Assembly: GCA_016182965.1 (NCBI GenBank)
Contig: JACPFM010000069.1
Location: 1 to 64,000, forward strand
Length of the DNA: 64,000 nucleotides
Origin: Deltaproteobacteria bacterium
GTDB taxonomy: Bacteria > Myxococcota_A > Polyangia > Polyangiales > JADJMO01
Direction: 5' to 3'
A model generated the notes under the pieces. It was not told where the DNA came from, searched no databases, and worked only from the letters and a program-made list of their open reading frames with translations. Positions 26,895 through 34,949 of this stretch are shown one piece after another. How positions within the stretch are numbered: position 1 is the first letter of the stretch; each line of letters opens with the position of its first letter. Position numbers and translations under genes: made by a program.

Positions 26895-27076
26895 CCGGCG
26901 CCCAGCCTAGACCAAAGCGGCCCCGCATCCACACTTCCCCGTGGTCGAGGCGCGCGCAGACGGCCGAGCCCGCCCTTCGAGCTGCCGCGAAAATCCCGAG
27001 AAAGACGCGGGCCGGGCCGCGATCGCGCCCCGGTCCTTTGCCCCGTCGGCGGCCGAGCGGTACATCTCGGCCGCCC

Positions 27077-27898
27077 ATGGTCCGCCCGCGCCGCGCCCTC
27101 GCCGCCGCCGTCGTCCTCGCGACGACGCTGGCCGCGTTCGCGCTCGACGCCGCGCCGGGCGTGAAGACCGCGTCGCTGAACCCGGCGCCGAACAAGACGA
27201 CCTCCAAATCGGTCGCGCCTTCGGCGAAGGTCACGGCGCCCAAGGGCTGCCCGCCGGGCATGGCGCCGGTCCCCACCGAGAGCGGTGGCTTCTGCATCGA
27301 TCGGTACGAGGCCGCCGTCGTCGAGGTCGTGGGCAAGAAGAGCAAGCCCAACTCGCCGTACGTGCCGGTCACCACCAAGCGGGTGAAGGCGATCTCGAAG
27401 AAGGGCGTCGTCCCGCAGGGCTACATCTCGGCGGTCGAGGCGAAGGCGGCCTGCGAAGAGGCCGGCAAGCGCCTGTGCACCCCCGACGAGTGGCTGAAAG
27501 CCTGCCAGGGAAAGAAGCCGACGACCTACCCGTACGGCGACGACGAGGTCAAAGGGCGCTGCAACGGCGACGGCACGCGCAAGCACCCGGTGGTCGAGCT
27601 GTTCGGCCCGAACGCCGACGCCTTCGCCGATCCGAACAAGATGAACGACCCGCGCTTGAATCAGCTCCCGGACTCGCTGAGCAAGACGGGCGATCACGCG
27701 AAGTGCAAGAACGGCTACGGCGTCTACGACATGGTCGGCAACCTCCACGAGTGGACGTCCGACGCGTCGGGCTCCGTGCAGTTCAAGGGTGGCTACTACA
27801 TGGACACCCACAAGAACGGCGACGGGTGCTTCTACAAGACCACCGCGCACGGGCCGTCGTACCACGACTATTCGACCGGCTTCCGCTGCTGCAAGTAG
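27077..27898 (+). CDS. exported FGE/SUMF1-like protein
   Basis: This 273-residue protein has a signal peptide (ALAAAVVLATTLAAFA). Its formylglycine-generating-enzyme-like domain runs from residue 70: GCPPGMAPVPTESGGFCIDRYEA, CEEAGKRLCTPDEWLKAC, MVGNLHEWTSDAS and TGFRCCK. The start at 27077 is the ATG just before the signal. Catalytic copper-site cysteines of true FGE cannot be assigned by eye. Many such proteins in myxobacteria are not sulfatase activators. No sulfatase gene is nearby. Confidence 0.75.
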   Translation: MVRPRRALAAAVVLATTLAAFALDAAPGVKTASLNPAPNKTTSKSVAPSAKVTAPKGCPPGMAPVPTESGGFCIDRYEAAVVEVVGKKSKPNSPYVPVTTKRVKAISKKGVVPQGYISAVEAKAACEEAGKRLCTPDEWLKACQGKKPTTYPYGDDEVKGRCNGDGTRKHPVVELFGPNADAFADPNKMNDPRLNQLPDSLSKTGDHAKCKNGYGVYDMVGNLHEWTSDASGSVQFKGGYYMDTHKNGDGCFYKTTAHGPSYHDYSTGFRCCK

Positions 27899-27994
27899 CG
27901 GTTTCGGGGTTCCCGAAAGGGCCTCCCGCTCCCGCTCCCGTCCCGGAGAGCCCCGCATCGGTCTAACGATCGTCATACCGTCCGCCTGACGCGC

Positions 27995-28017
27995 CCCGCT
28001 TGAAACCTCCAAGCGGG
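27995..28017. terminator. CCCGCTTG hairpin
   Basis: CCCGCTTG and CAAGCGGG form a perfect 8-bp stem around the loop AAACCTC, 97 bp after the FGE-like stop and 23 bp before the TonB-receptor ATG. It may end the upstream transcript or lie in the leader of the receptor mRNA. No T-tract follows. Confidence 0.45.
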
Positions 28018-28039
28018 TTGCGGTAGAAGTCGTTTGGGT

Positions 28040-30628
28040 ATGACTATGTTTTACCGCCTCCGCCGACCCGTGGCCGCCGCCGTCGGCGTCCTCGGGCTCT
28101 CGTGGGCGGCGCTCGCCGTCGCGCAGCTGTCGCCGCCGAAGGCGAAGCCCGCGACGGCCGTCGAGTACCCGGCCGAGGGCGATGGTCGCCCCGTGAGCGT
28201 GACGCTCGATCTGGTGATCGATCCGAGCGGCAAGGTCACCAGCGCGACGGAGCGCGCGCGCAACCCCGCCGACGCACCGCAGCTGTTCGTCGATCGCGCG
28301 ATCGCCTTCGCCGAGAAGCTCTCGTTCGAGCCCGCCACGAAGGACGGCGCGCCCATCAAGGCGAAGGTCCCGTACACCGTCCACTTCGCCCCGCCGGTCC
28401 CCGCATCCGCGTCCGTGTCGGCGTCCGTGTCCGCGTCCGCATCCGCACCCGCGTCCGCATCCGCGTCCGCACACGCGCCCGCGCCTGCGCCTGCGCCTGC
28501 GCCTGCGCCTGCGCCTGCGCCCGAGCCTGCGCCTGCCCCCGCTGGCTCCGCCGTCGACGTGCACGTCGCCGGCGCGAAGATCCCGCCGCCGCGCGCCGCC
28601 AGCGACATCACGATCGACAACGATCTCCTCGAGGCCGCCCCCCACGCGCAGGGAGGCGACATCCTCGCCACCGTCCCCGGCGTGTACGTCGGCCACGTCG
28701 AGGGCGACGCGGTCGCCAACAACGTGTTCCTTCGCGGCTTCAACGCCGAGCACGGGCAGGACATCGAGTTCCGCGTCGGCGGCATTCCGGTCAACGTCCC
28801 GTCGCACATCCACGGCCAGGGCTACGCCGATCTGAACTTCGTCATCCCGGAGGTGGTGCGGCACCTGCGCGTGATCGAGGGTGTCTACGATCCACGGCAG
28901 GGCGATTTCGCCGTCGCCGGCAGCGCGTACTACGAGCTCGGCGTCCTGCCGCGCGGCTATCGCGTGAAGGGCACCACCGGCTCCTACGGCACGAGGCGGC
29001 TCGTCGGCATCTGGGCGCCGAAGGAGGAGTCGGAGGAGACGTTCGGCGCCGTCGCGCTGCGCGAGACCAGCGGGTTCGGTCCGAACAACCGCGGCGGCGC
29101 GTCGGCGAGCGGCATGATCCAATACGCGTTCGAGCTGCCGGCCAACTACCGGCTGCTCCTGTTCGCCAGCGCGTACGCGGCGCGCTCGGCGCTGCCCGGG
29201 GCGATCCGCCTCGACGACTGGTCGGCCGGTCGCATCGGCTGGCTCGACAGCTATCCGCACCCGACGGCCACCGCGCAGTCCGCGTCGTCGACGCGCACCC
29301 AGATCGGCCTCGAGATCGACCGGCTGACCGAGAGCGGCTCGCACCTCGAGATCGCCACCTACGTGACGTTCACCGGCTTCCGCATCCGGCAGAACTTCAC
29401 CGGCTTCACGCTGCGCGGCTTCGAGGATCCGACCAAGGTCGGCCTCGGCGATCTGATCGAGCAGGCGAATCACGACACCGCCGTCGGCGCGCTCGCGCGC
29501 TCTCGCTCGCCGCGTTACCCGCTCAGCGACTGGCTCTCCCTGTTCGTCGAGCCGGGCGTGACCTTCCGCACGAGCAGCACGACGCAGACGCAGAACCTGC
29601 TCATGCCGCCCGAGAACGCGACGTGGGATCGCCGCGTCGACGCCACGCTCCGCGGCAGCGATCTCGGCGGCTACCTCGATCTCGATTTCCGCATCGCCAA
29701 GCGCGCGCGGCTCACCGGCGGCGTGCGCGCCGACGCGATCTTCTACGACATCGACGACAAGCTGGGGAACTACACCCCGAGCTTCCAGAAGAGCCGTCAC
29801 GTCCCCGGCTTCCGCCGCACCGCGTTCGGCACCGCCTGGGGTCCGCGCGTGTCGCTGGTCGTCGACGCGACGTCGTGGCTCTCGCCGATGATCGCCTACG
29901 GCGAAGGCTACCGCTCGCCGCAGGCGCGGCAGCTCGCCGAGGGCGAGAGCGCGCCGTACACCAAGGTGCGCTCCTTCGAGGCCGGCGTCCGCGCCAAGAC
30001 GAAGGACCAGCGGTACACGTTCAGCACCGCGCTGTACCAGACCTCGCTCTCCGACGACCTGGTGTTCGATCCGAGCGACGCCACGCTGGCCCGCGTCGGA
30101 CCGACGCGCAGGCGCGGGTTCGTCGCCTACGGCGTGATCAAGCCGTGGGACTGGCTGCTCGCCGCGGCGAGCGTCACCTACGTGCACGCGACGCTGCAAG
30201 CGCCGCCGCCGGCCACCGCCGGCGATCCGTCGCCCGCCTACCGCGAGGGGCAGCTCCTGCCGTACGTGCCGCCGTGGGTGTTCCGCGTCGACGCGACGAT
30301 CAAGCACCCGCTGATCAAGGCCGGCGCGCAGACGATCGACGGCCGCGTCGGCAGCGGCATGACGGTGATCACCGCACGCCCGCTGCCGCACGGCCAGTTC
30401 GCCTCGCCGTTCGCGCTCCTCGACCTCTCCGCGGGCATCCGCTACCGCGAGCTCGACCTCGGGATCGACGTGTTCAACCTGCTCGATCGCCGCTGGGCCG
30501 ACACCGAGCTGATGTTCCGCTCGAACTGGCCGGTGCAGGGGCGCGACATCCCCTCGTCGCTCCCGGCGCGACACTTCGTCGCCGGCAACCCGCGGACGAT
30601 CCTCGCCTCCCTGACGGTGACGCTATGA
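28040..30628 (+). CDS. TonB-dependent receptor with N-terminal TonB_C-like domain
   Basis: This is an 862-residue outer-membrane receptor. After the signal peptide, residues of about 40-120 form a TonB C-terminal-like domain (SVTLDLVIDPSGKVTSATE, LSFEPATKDG). A Ser/Ala/Pro linker encoded by hexanucleotide repeats (28405-28545) follows. The plug (GGDILATVPGVYV, FLRGFNAEHGQDIEFRV) and a 22-strand-type barrel complete it. ATG 28040 or 28046 may be the start. Two lipoprotein genes follow with ATGA overlaps. Metal-transport genes downstream suggest a metal or metallophore substrate (inference). Confidence 0.85.
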   Translation: MTMFYRLRRPVAAAVGVLGLSWAALAVAQLSPPKAKPATAVEYPAEGDGRPVSVTLDLVIDPSGKVTSATERARNPADAPQLFVDRAIAFAEKLSFEPATKDGAPIKAKVPYTVHFAPPVPASASVSASVSASASAPASASASAHAPAPAPAPAPAPAPAPEPAPAPAGSAVDVHVAGAKIPPPRAASDITIDNDLLEAAPHAQGGDILATVPGVYVGHVEGDAVANNVFLRGFNAEHGQDIEFRVGGIPVNVPSHIHGQGYADLNFVIPEVVRHLRVIEGVYDPRQGDFAVAGSAYYELGVLPRGYRVKGTTGSYGTRRLVGIWAPKEESEETFGAVALRETSGFGPNNRGGASASGMIQYAFELPANYRLLLFASAYAARSALPGAIRLDDWSAGRIGWLDSYPHPTATAQSASSTRTQIGLEIDRLTESGSHLEIATYVTFTGFRIRQNFTGFTLRGFEDPTKVGLGDLIEQANHDTAVGALARSRSPRYPLSDWLSLFVEPGVTFRTSSTTQTQNLLMPPENATWDRRVDATLRGSDLGGYLDLDFRIAKRARLTGGVRADAIFYDIDDKLGNYTPSFQKSRHVPGFRRTAFGTAWGPRVSLVVDATSWLSPMIAYGEGYRSPQARQLAEGESAPYTKVRSFEAGVRAKTKDQRYTFSTALYQTSLSDDLVFDPSDATLARVGPTRRRGFVAYGVIKPWDWLLAAASVTYVHATLQAPPPATAGDPSPAYREGQLLPYVPPWVFRVDATIKHPLIKAGAQTIDGRVGSGMTVITARPLPHGQFASPFALLDLSAGIRYRELDLGIDVFNLLDRRWADTELMFRSNWPVQGRDIPSSLPARHFVAGNPRTILASLTVTL
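28405..28545 (+). repeat. hexanucleotide repeats encoding Ser-Ala / Pro-Ala linker
   Basis: Imperfect tandem GCGTCC / GCATCC units pass into near-perfect GCGCCT units. They encode alternating Ala-Ser and then Ala-Pro residues that link the TonB_C-like domain to the receptor plug. Copy number is likely to vary between strains. Confidence 0.8.
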
Positions 30629-31341
30629 AGGCGCGCGTCCTCCTCGCTGCTTCGACCTTGTCGGCGACGCTCGTCGGGTGCGGCGACACGGGCCAGCCGT
30701 CGATCGCGCACCCGGCCGTCGCCATCGGCACCGCCGCGCGCGAGGTCGAGGTGGGCGATTTCCGGGTGACGCTCGACGTCGCCCGCGTCGGCTTCGGTCC
30801 GGCGACGTTCTGCGCGAGCCGCGCCTCCTCCGACGAGCTGTGCCCGGCAGCGACGGCGGAGCTCGCGGCGGTGGCGCCGGTCGACGCGCTGTCTCCCGCG
30901 GCGCAGCCGCTCGGGACGGTGCACGGCTTCGTCGGCACGGTGCGCTCGGCCGCGTTCGGCTACGCGATCACCTGGCTGACCACGGAGACGGCGCCGCGCG
31001 CGCGGCCGGCCGCGCCCGGCGGGCACTCCGCGCACCTCGAGGGCACCGCGACCTCGAAGACGAGCGGCGCTTCGTTCCGCTTCGTCGCCGACGTCGACGT
31101 CGCGCCGCTCGGGCGCGGCACCCAGGCCGTGTCGGTAGGCGGGCTCTCGGCCGGGATCGACGAGCGGACCGCGCGCCTCGAGGTGCGCTTCGATCCGAGC
31201 ACCTGGCTCGCCGACGTCGACTTCGCCGAGCTTTCGGCGGCGGGAGCGACCGCGACGATCACCACGAGCACGCACGCCGGCAACGCGATCGTCGTCGGCA
31301 TGACGTCGCTCGCACGGCCGAAGTTCGTGTGGACGCAATGA
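30625..31341 (+). CDS. lipoprotein linked to the TonB receptor
   Basis: This 238-residue protein has a lipoprotein signal ending LVGC-GD. The mature part is beta-rich (VEVGDFRVTLDVARVGFGP, ASFRFVADVDVAPLG). One Cys pair lies within the first 70 residues. ATG 30625 overlaps the receptor stop (ATGA), and its own stop overlaps the next start, so the three genes form a tight operon. No named family was recognised. A periplasmic or outer-membrane accessory of the receptor is inferred. Confidence 0.65.
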   Translation: MKARVLLAASTLSATLVGCGDTGQPSIAHPAVAIGTAAREVEVGDFRVTLDVARVGFGPATFCASRASSDELCPAATAELAAVAPVDALSPAAQPLGTVHGFVGTVRSAAFGYAITWLTTETAPRARPAAPGGHSAHLEGTATSKTSGASFRFVADVDVAPLGRGTQAVSVGGLSAGIDERTARLEVRFDPSTWLADVDFAELSAAGATATITTSTHAGNAIVVGMTSLARPKFVWTQ

Positions 31342-32306
31342 GCAGGAAGATGATGAGGAGCAAGATGATGAGGAGCAAGATGAGGATGAGGCGCGCGTCG
31401 TTCGTCGCAGCGTTCGTCGCAGCGTTCGTCGCCGGATGCTCCGGCGACGACGCCTCGAAGGGAAACGTCCAGGTGTTCGTGGTGGCCGAGGAGTCGATCA
31501 CCTCCGGCGTCGAGCCGGGCACCGGCGACGAGAACATGCAGGACGGCTGGCGCGTCGAGTACTCGAAGTTCCTCGTGACCATCGGGAACTTCCGCGCCCG
31601 GAGCACCGAGTCCGGCAAGGAGCTGCGCGATCCGACGGTGTGGGTCCTCGATCTGAAGTCGGCGCCCGCCGCGGGATACTCCATCGCGCGGTTCACCGAC
31701 ATCGACGCGGTGCGCTTCGACAAGGCCGGCGAGGACATGCCGGTCGCCACCGCGGCCGCGAAGGCGGCGCCGCCGACCACCGAGGCCGATCGGCAGCTGA
31801 TGATCGGCGGGGGCTACTCGCTCTACGTCGAGGGCAAGATGACCAAGGCCGACGGCCAGTCCTGCACCCCCGGCAAGCCGACCGAGTGCGTCGCCGCCAA
31901 GGAGATCAAGTTCGCGTGGGGCTTCGCCATGGGCACCGCGTTCGACGACTGCGCCTCGGCGCAAGGCGATACGGGCTTCGCCGTGCCCAAGGGCGGCGAG
32001 GTCCAGATCAAGCCGACCATCCACGGCGACCACTGGTTCTTCTCGGACATCACCGAAGGCGCGGAGATCACCCGGCGCTACGCGCAGTACATCGCCGACG
32101 CCGACGTGAATCACGACGGCACCACCACGATCGACGAGCTGAAATCGGTGCGGGCCGCGGACGCGTTCCCCATCGACAAGTACAAGCTGTCGGGCGGCGT
32201 CGACGGCCCGATCGCGACCGCGTGGGACTTCGTGCGGTCGCAGGCGCGCACCGTCCACGATTTCCAGGGCGACGGCGAGTGCCCGACGAGGACCGTGTTG
32301 AAGTGA
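31338..32306 (+). CDS. lipoprotein with EF-hand-like loop
   Basis: This protein of up to 322 residues has repeated possible starts (M at 1 and several Met to residue 17), then a signal FVAAFVAAFVAGC. One calcium-loop-like segment, DVNHDGTTTIDE, lies near residue 255. Other parts (DGWRVEYSKFLVTIGNF, GGGYSLYVEGKM) look beta-rich. ATG 31338 overlaps the previous stop; the Met at 31380 or 31386, just before the signal, may be the true start. It is the last gene of the receptor operon. Confidence 0.65.
   Translation: MSRKMMRSKMMRSKMRMRRASFVAAFVAAFVAGCSGDDASKGNVQVFVVAEESITSGVEPGTGDENMQDGWRVEYSKFLVTIGNFRARSTESGKELRDPTVWVLDLKSAPAAGYSIARFTDIDAVRFDKAGEDMPVATAAAKAAPPTTEADRQLMIGGGYSLYVEGKMTKADGQSCTPGKPTECVAAKEIKFAWGFAMGTAFDDCASAQGDTGFAVPKGGEVQIKPTIHGDHWFFSDITEGAEITRRYAQYIADADVNHDGTTTIDELKSVRAADAFPIDKYKLSGGVDGPIATAWDFVRSQARTVHDFQGDGECPTRTVLK
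31347..31376 (+). repeat. 15-bp tandem repeat carrying start codons and SD cores
   Basis: Two perfect AAGATGATGAGGAGC units are followed by a partial third (AAGATGAGG). Each unit holds ATG codons and an AGGAG ribosome-site core, so ribosomes could start at several in-frame Met codons upstream of the signal peptide. Confidence 0.75.
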
Positions 32307-32370
32307 CGGCCCGGCGGCGCTGCCGCTGGGGGCGTCGGCGCCCGCTCGGGTCTATCGTCGCCCGCACAGG

Positions 32371-32509
32371 TCTAGAGTCTAGAGTCTAGAGTCTAGAGTC
32401 TAGAGTCGCAGCCGCGCCGCGACACGACACGTCGCAGGCTGGAGATCCGTGGCAAGCACATGCGTTCTCCCTCTCTCCGTACTCTAGACTCTAGACTCTA
32501 GACTCTAGA
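32371..32509. repeat. inverted heptamer element: (TCTAGAG)5 ... (CTCTAGA)4
   Basis: Five TCTAGAG units (32371-32405) face four perfectly complementary CTCTAGA units (32482-32509) across 76 bp. The arms can pair over at least 28 bp. The spacer holds a small GCGAC/GTCGC hairpin. The element fills the gap between convergent genes ending at 32306 and 32549. It shares the architecture, but not the unit sequence, of the CAGTCGT elements. Confidence 0.9.
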
Positions 32510-32548
32510 CCGCGCGCACGACGACGACGACACCGCCTGCGCTAGCGA

Positions 32549-34435
32549 CTACGTCGACGCCCCGTGCTCGTGCCCGTGGTGCTCGTGCGCGCAGCCGTGA
32601 TCGCGCGCGTGCTCCTCGTGGGACTCGACGATCATCGCGGCCAGCCAGCCGCGCGGCCCCATGCGTAGGAGGCTCCACGCGAACAGACCGGCCAGCACCA
32701 GCAACGACGCCCACTCCACCGCGAGGTGTCGGTGCGCGACGAGCGGGTGCATCGCCGGGATCGACGAAGCGGGGACCACGCGCGCCACCAGGAACGCGGC
32801 GGCGGCGCCGAGCACGGCGACGGCGATGACGTACGCCGCCACCGCGCGACCGCCGATCTCCTGGCGCAGGACCGCGAGCATCGTCAGGTTCGTCGCCGGG
32901 CCGACCACCAGCAGCGCGAGCGCCGCGGTGGTGGAGAACCCCTTGTGGATCATCATCGCCGCGAGCGGGGTCGCGCCGACCGTGGAGACCCACAGCGGGA
33001 TCGACAGCAGCACGGTGGCCACGACGTCGAGCGGGCGCGGCACCATGCGCGAGAGCGCGGGATCGATCGTCGCCTCGAACGCCGCGGCCCCGAGGATGCC
33101 GAGCACGTACCACGCGCCGAGGTGATCGAGCGCGTCGACGAAGCCGTCGCGCATGCGCGCCCACGCGCTCGGAGCGGTGTCGGCGTGACCGAAGCTCGCC
33201 TCGGCCTGCGCGCCGACATCCGGCGCGCCGAACGACGCGATCGACGCAGACGGCCGTGCGAACCGCCCGATCGCGAGCGCGACCACCATCGCCAAGATCA
33301 CGCTCACCGCGAGCCGCGCCAGCGTCAGCGGCGCGCCGAGCAGGCGAACGGAGAGGAACGCCCCATCGAGCGCGAGCGCCGGCGTCGCCACGACGAACGC
33401 GAGGATCGCCGCCACCGGGATGTGCAACGCGAACAGCCGCCGGGCGATGGGGAGCACGCCGCACGATCCGGCGGGCAGCGGCACGCCGAACGCCGCGCCG
33501 CGCGCGGCCTGCGCCACCGGCCGCGTCGCTTCGAGCCAGCTCGCGCGCCGGCGCGGCACCACCGCGTAGAGCACGCCGGTCACCACCAGGGCGGCGAGGA
33601 ACGACGGCGCGGTCTCGACGAACAGCGGCACGACCGACTGCACGAGCGAGAGCTCGCTGGGCTGCGCGCGCTGCAGGACGCCGAGTGGATCGGGCAGCGA
33701 AAGGACGAGCGCCACGCCGACGAGGAACGAGACCGCGCTCACCGCGCGCTGCGCCGCGTCGGGCGCCGGCGTGTGCGTGTGCACGACCAGCCGCAGCATC
33801 GCCCCGATGCCGAACGCCACGACGCCGTCGACGATCGTCTCGGGGACCGCCGAGAGGATGCGCACGCCGCCGAGCGCCCCGATGATCGTGCCGATCGCGA
33901 GCAGCGCCACCGGCACGTACGTTCGACGGGGGCTCGACTCGACGCCGGGAGGAGCGAGCGCGGTCGCGACGAACAGGCCCTCCGGCAGGCGGTGCAGGAT
34001 CAACGCGGCCCCGAGCACCCACCCGGCCGATCGCTCCGGCGCCGCCGCCGAGATCGCCAGCCCCGCGCCGTCGGTGATCGCGTGAAGGAGCAGCGTGGGC
34101 ACGACGACCGCCCGACCGATGCGCGCCTCCAGCGCGTGCCCGCCGCGATGCGCGAACGAGACCGCGAGGAAGCCGAGGGCGGCCAGGGCCAGCGCGCCGG
34201 CGCGGAGCTCCTCCATCGTGTGGGGGAGCAGGCGCGTGATCACGAGCACCGGGACCACGCCGATGGTCAGCCCTTCGATCGCCGCCGAGGCCGAGCGGCG
34301 ACCGCGCCCCATCGCGACCAGCACCGGTCCCAGCAGGAGCCCGGCGATCGACATCGCGAGGAGCGGCCAGAGCACGGTCGAGCCTGTTGCCCACCGCGGC
34401 TCGGGAGGCAAGAAGTCGTAATACCGACCGCGCAC
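32549..34435 (-). CDS. fusion of ZIP-like transporter and SO_0444/DUF318-type permease with His-rich tail
   Basis: This is a 628-residue polytopic membrane protein. The N-terminal half (about 1-265) has the ZIP metal motifs HAITDGAGLA and HRLPEGLFVAT. The C-terminal half (about 280-600) has GVPLPAGSCGVLPIARR and MMIHKGFSTTAALALLVVGPATN, as in the SO_0444/ArsP-type efflux permeases. The last 26 residues are His-rich (HEEHARDHGCAHEHHGHEHG), a likely metal sensor or buffer. GTG start at 34435. It is divergent from the ArsR repressor gene, so it is probably metal-induced. Zinc or copper efflux is inferred. Confidence 0.75.
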   Translation of the reverse strand: MRGRYYDFLPPEPRWATGSTVLWPLLAMSIAGLLLGPVLVAMGRGRRSASAAIEGLTIGVVPVLVITRLLPHTMEELRAGALALAALGFLAVSFAHRGGHALEARIGRAVVVPTLLLHAITDGAGLAISAAAPERSAGWVLGAALILHRLPEGLFVATALAPPGVESSPRRTYVPVALLAIGTIIGALGGVRILSAVPETIVDGVVAFGIGAMLRLVVHTHTPAPDAAQRAVSAVSFLVGVALVLSLPDPLGVLQRAQPSELSLVQSVVPLFVETAPSFLAALVVTGVLYAVVPRRRASWLEATRPVAQAARGAAFGVPLPAGSCGVLPIARRLFALHIPVAAILAFVVATPALALDGAFLSVRLLGAPLTLARLAVSVILAMVVALAIGRFARPSASIASFGAPDVGAQAEASFGHADTAPSAWARMRDGFVDALDHLGAWYVLGILGAAAFEATIDPALSRMVPRPLDVVATVLLSIPLWVSTVGATPLAAMMIHKGFSTTAALALLVVGPATNLTMLAVLRQEIGGRAVAAYVIAVAVLGAAAAFLVARVVPASSIPAMHPLVAHRHLAVEWASLLVLAGLFAWSLLRMGPRGWLAAMIVESHEEHARDHGCAHEHHGHEHGAST

Positions 34436-34501
34436 TTGCGTGGCGTTTCCCGGGGTCGCGGCAGGCGAGCGGTCTTACCAAGTCATACCCGCTCGGAGGG
34501 C

Positions 34502-34550
34502 TTGACCTGGGCACGCGGAAGGCAAATCATTTAGACGATTCATGAATCGT
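34502..34550 (+). promoter_or_regulatory. arsR-family promoter and 16-bp palindromic operator
   Basis: A perfect palindrome, ACGATTCA/TGAATCGT, at 34535-34550 covers the ATG of the ArsR gene (34542). Upstream, TTGACC (34502-34507) and AATCAT (34525-34530) are spaced 17 bp. The palindrome fits the AT-centred dyads bound by ArsR/SmtB repressors, so autoregulation and control of the divergent transporter are likely. Confidence 0.55.
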
Positions 34551-34949
34551 GCAACTGTTGAATCCACCGACGTCATCGAGGTGCACGCGCACGAGGCGCG
34601 CGCCGCGGCTTCGGTGCCCGCCGAGGCGCTCGAGGCCGCCGCGGCGTTCTTCCGTGCGGCCGGCGACGTCTCCCGGCTGCGCCTGCTCACGGTGCTCCGC
34701 TCCGGCGAGTGGTGCGTGACCGAGCTCGCGCAAGCGCTCGACGAGGCGCTGCCGACGATCTCCCAGCGGCTGAAGGTCCTGCGGACCGAGGGGCTGGTTT
34801 CGCGTCGCCGACGTGGCAAGCACGTCCTCTACTCGCTCGCCGACGAGCACGTCGCCGCGCTGCTCGCGAGCGCGATCGAGCACGCGCAGGAGCACGTCCC
34901 GCGGCGTCACGCGCAGGAGCGCGCGCACCGGGACGGGGGCGTCCGATGA
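34542..34949 (+). CDS. ArsR/SmtB-family metal-responsive repressor
   Basis: This is a 135-residue winged-helix repressor. The helix-turn-helix includes ELAQALDEALPTISQRLKVL. The C-terminal alpha5 helix holds Asp101-x-His103 and His114-x2-Glu117, i.e. the D-x-H-x10-H-x2-E/H metal site of SmtB and CzrA. Zinc, cobalt or nickel would release it from DNA. The CDF gene overlaps its stop (ATGA). It lacks the CxC alpha3 arsenic/cadmium site. Confidence 0.9.
   Translation: MNRATVESTDVIEVHAHEARAAASVPAEALEAAAAFFRAAGDVSRLRLLTVLRSGEWCVTELAQALDEALPTISQRLKVLRTEGLVSRRRRGKHVLYSLADEHVAALLASAIEHAQEHVPRRHAQERAHRDGGVR

Noticed and set aside
26891..30574. Long minus-strand open frame opposite the TonB receptor and FGE-like genes
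   Set aside because: Composition is Arg/Ala/Gly/Val-rich with no domain, and it mirrors the codons of two well-supported plus-strand genes.
32371..32509. TCTAGAG arrays as phase-variation repeats or an assembly/linker artefact from a restriction site
   Set aside because: The arrays lie outside coding regions, are mirror-paired, and share layout with three other junctions of different sequence. An artefact is not fully excluded, but the pattern argues for a natural element.
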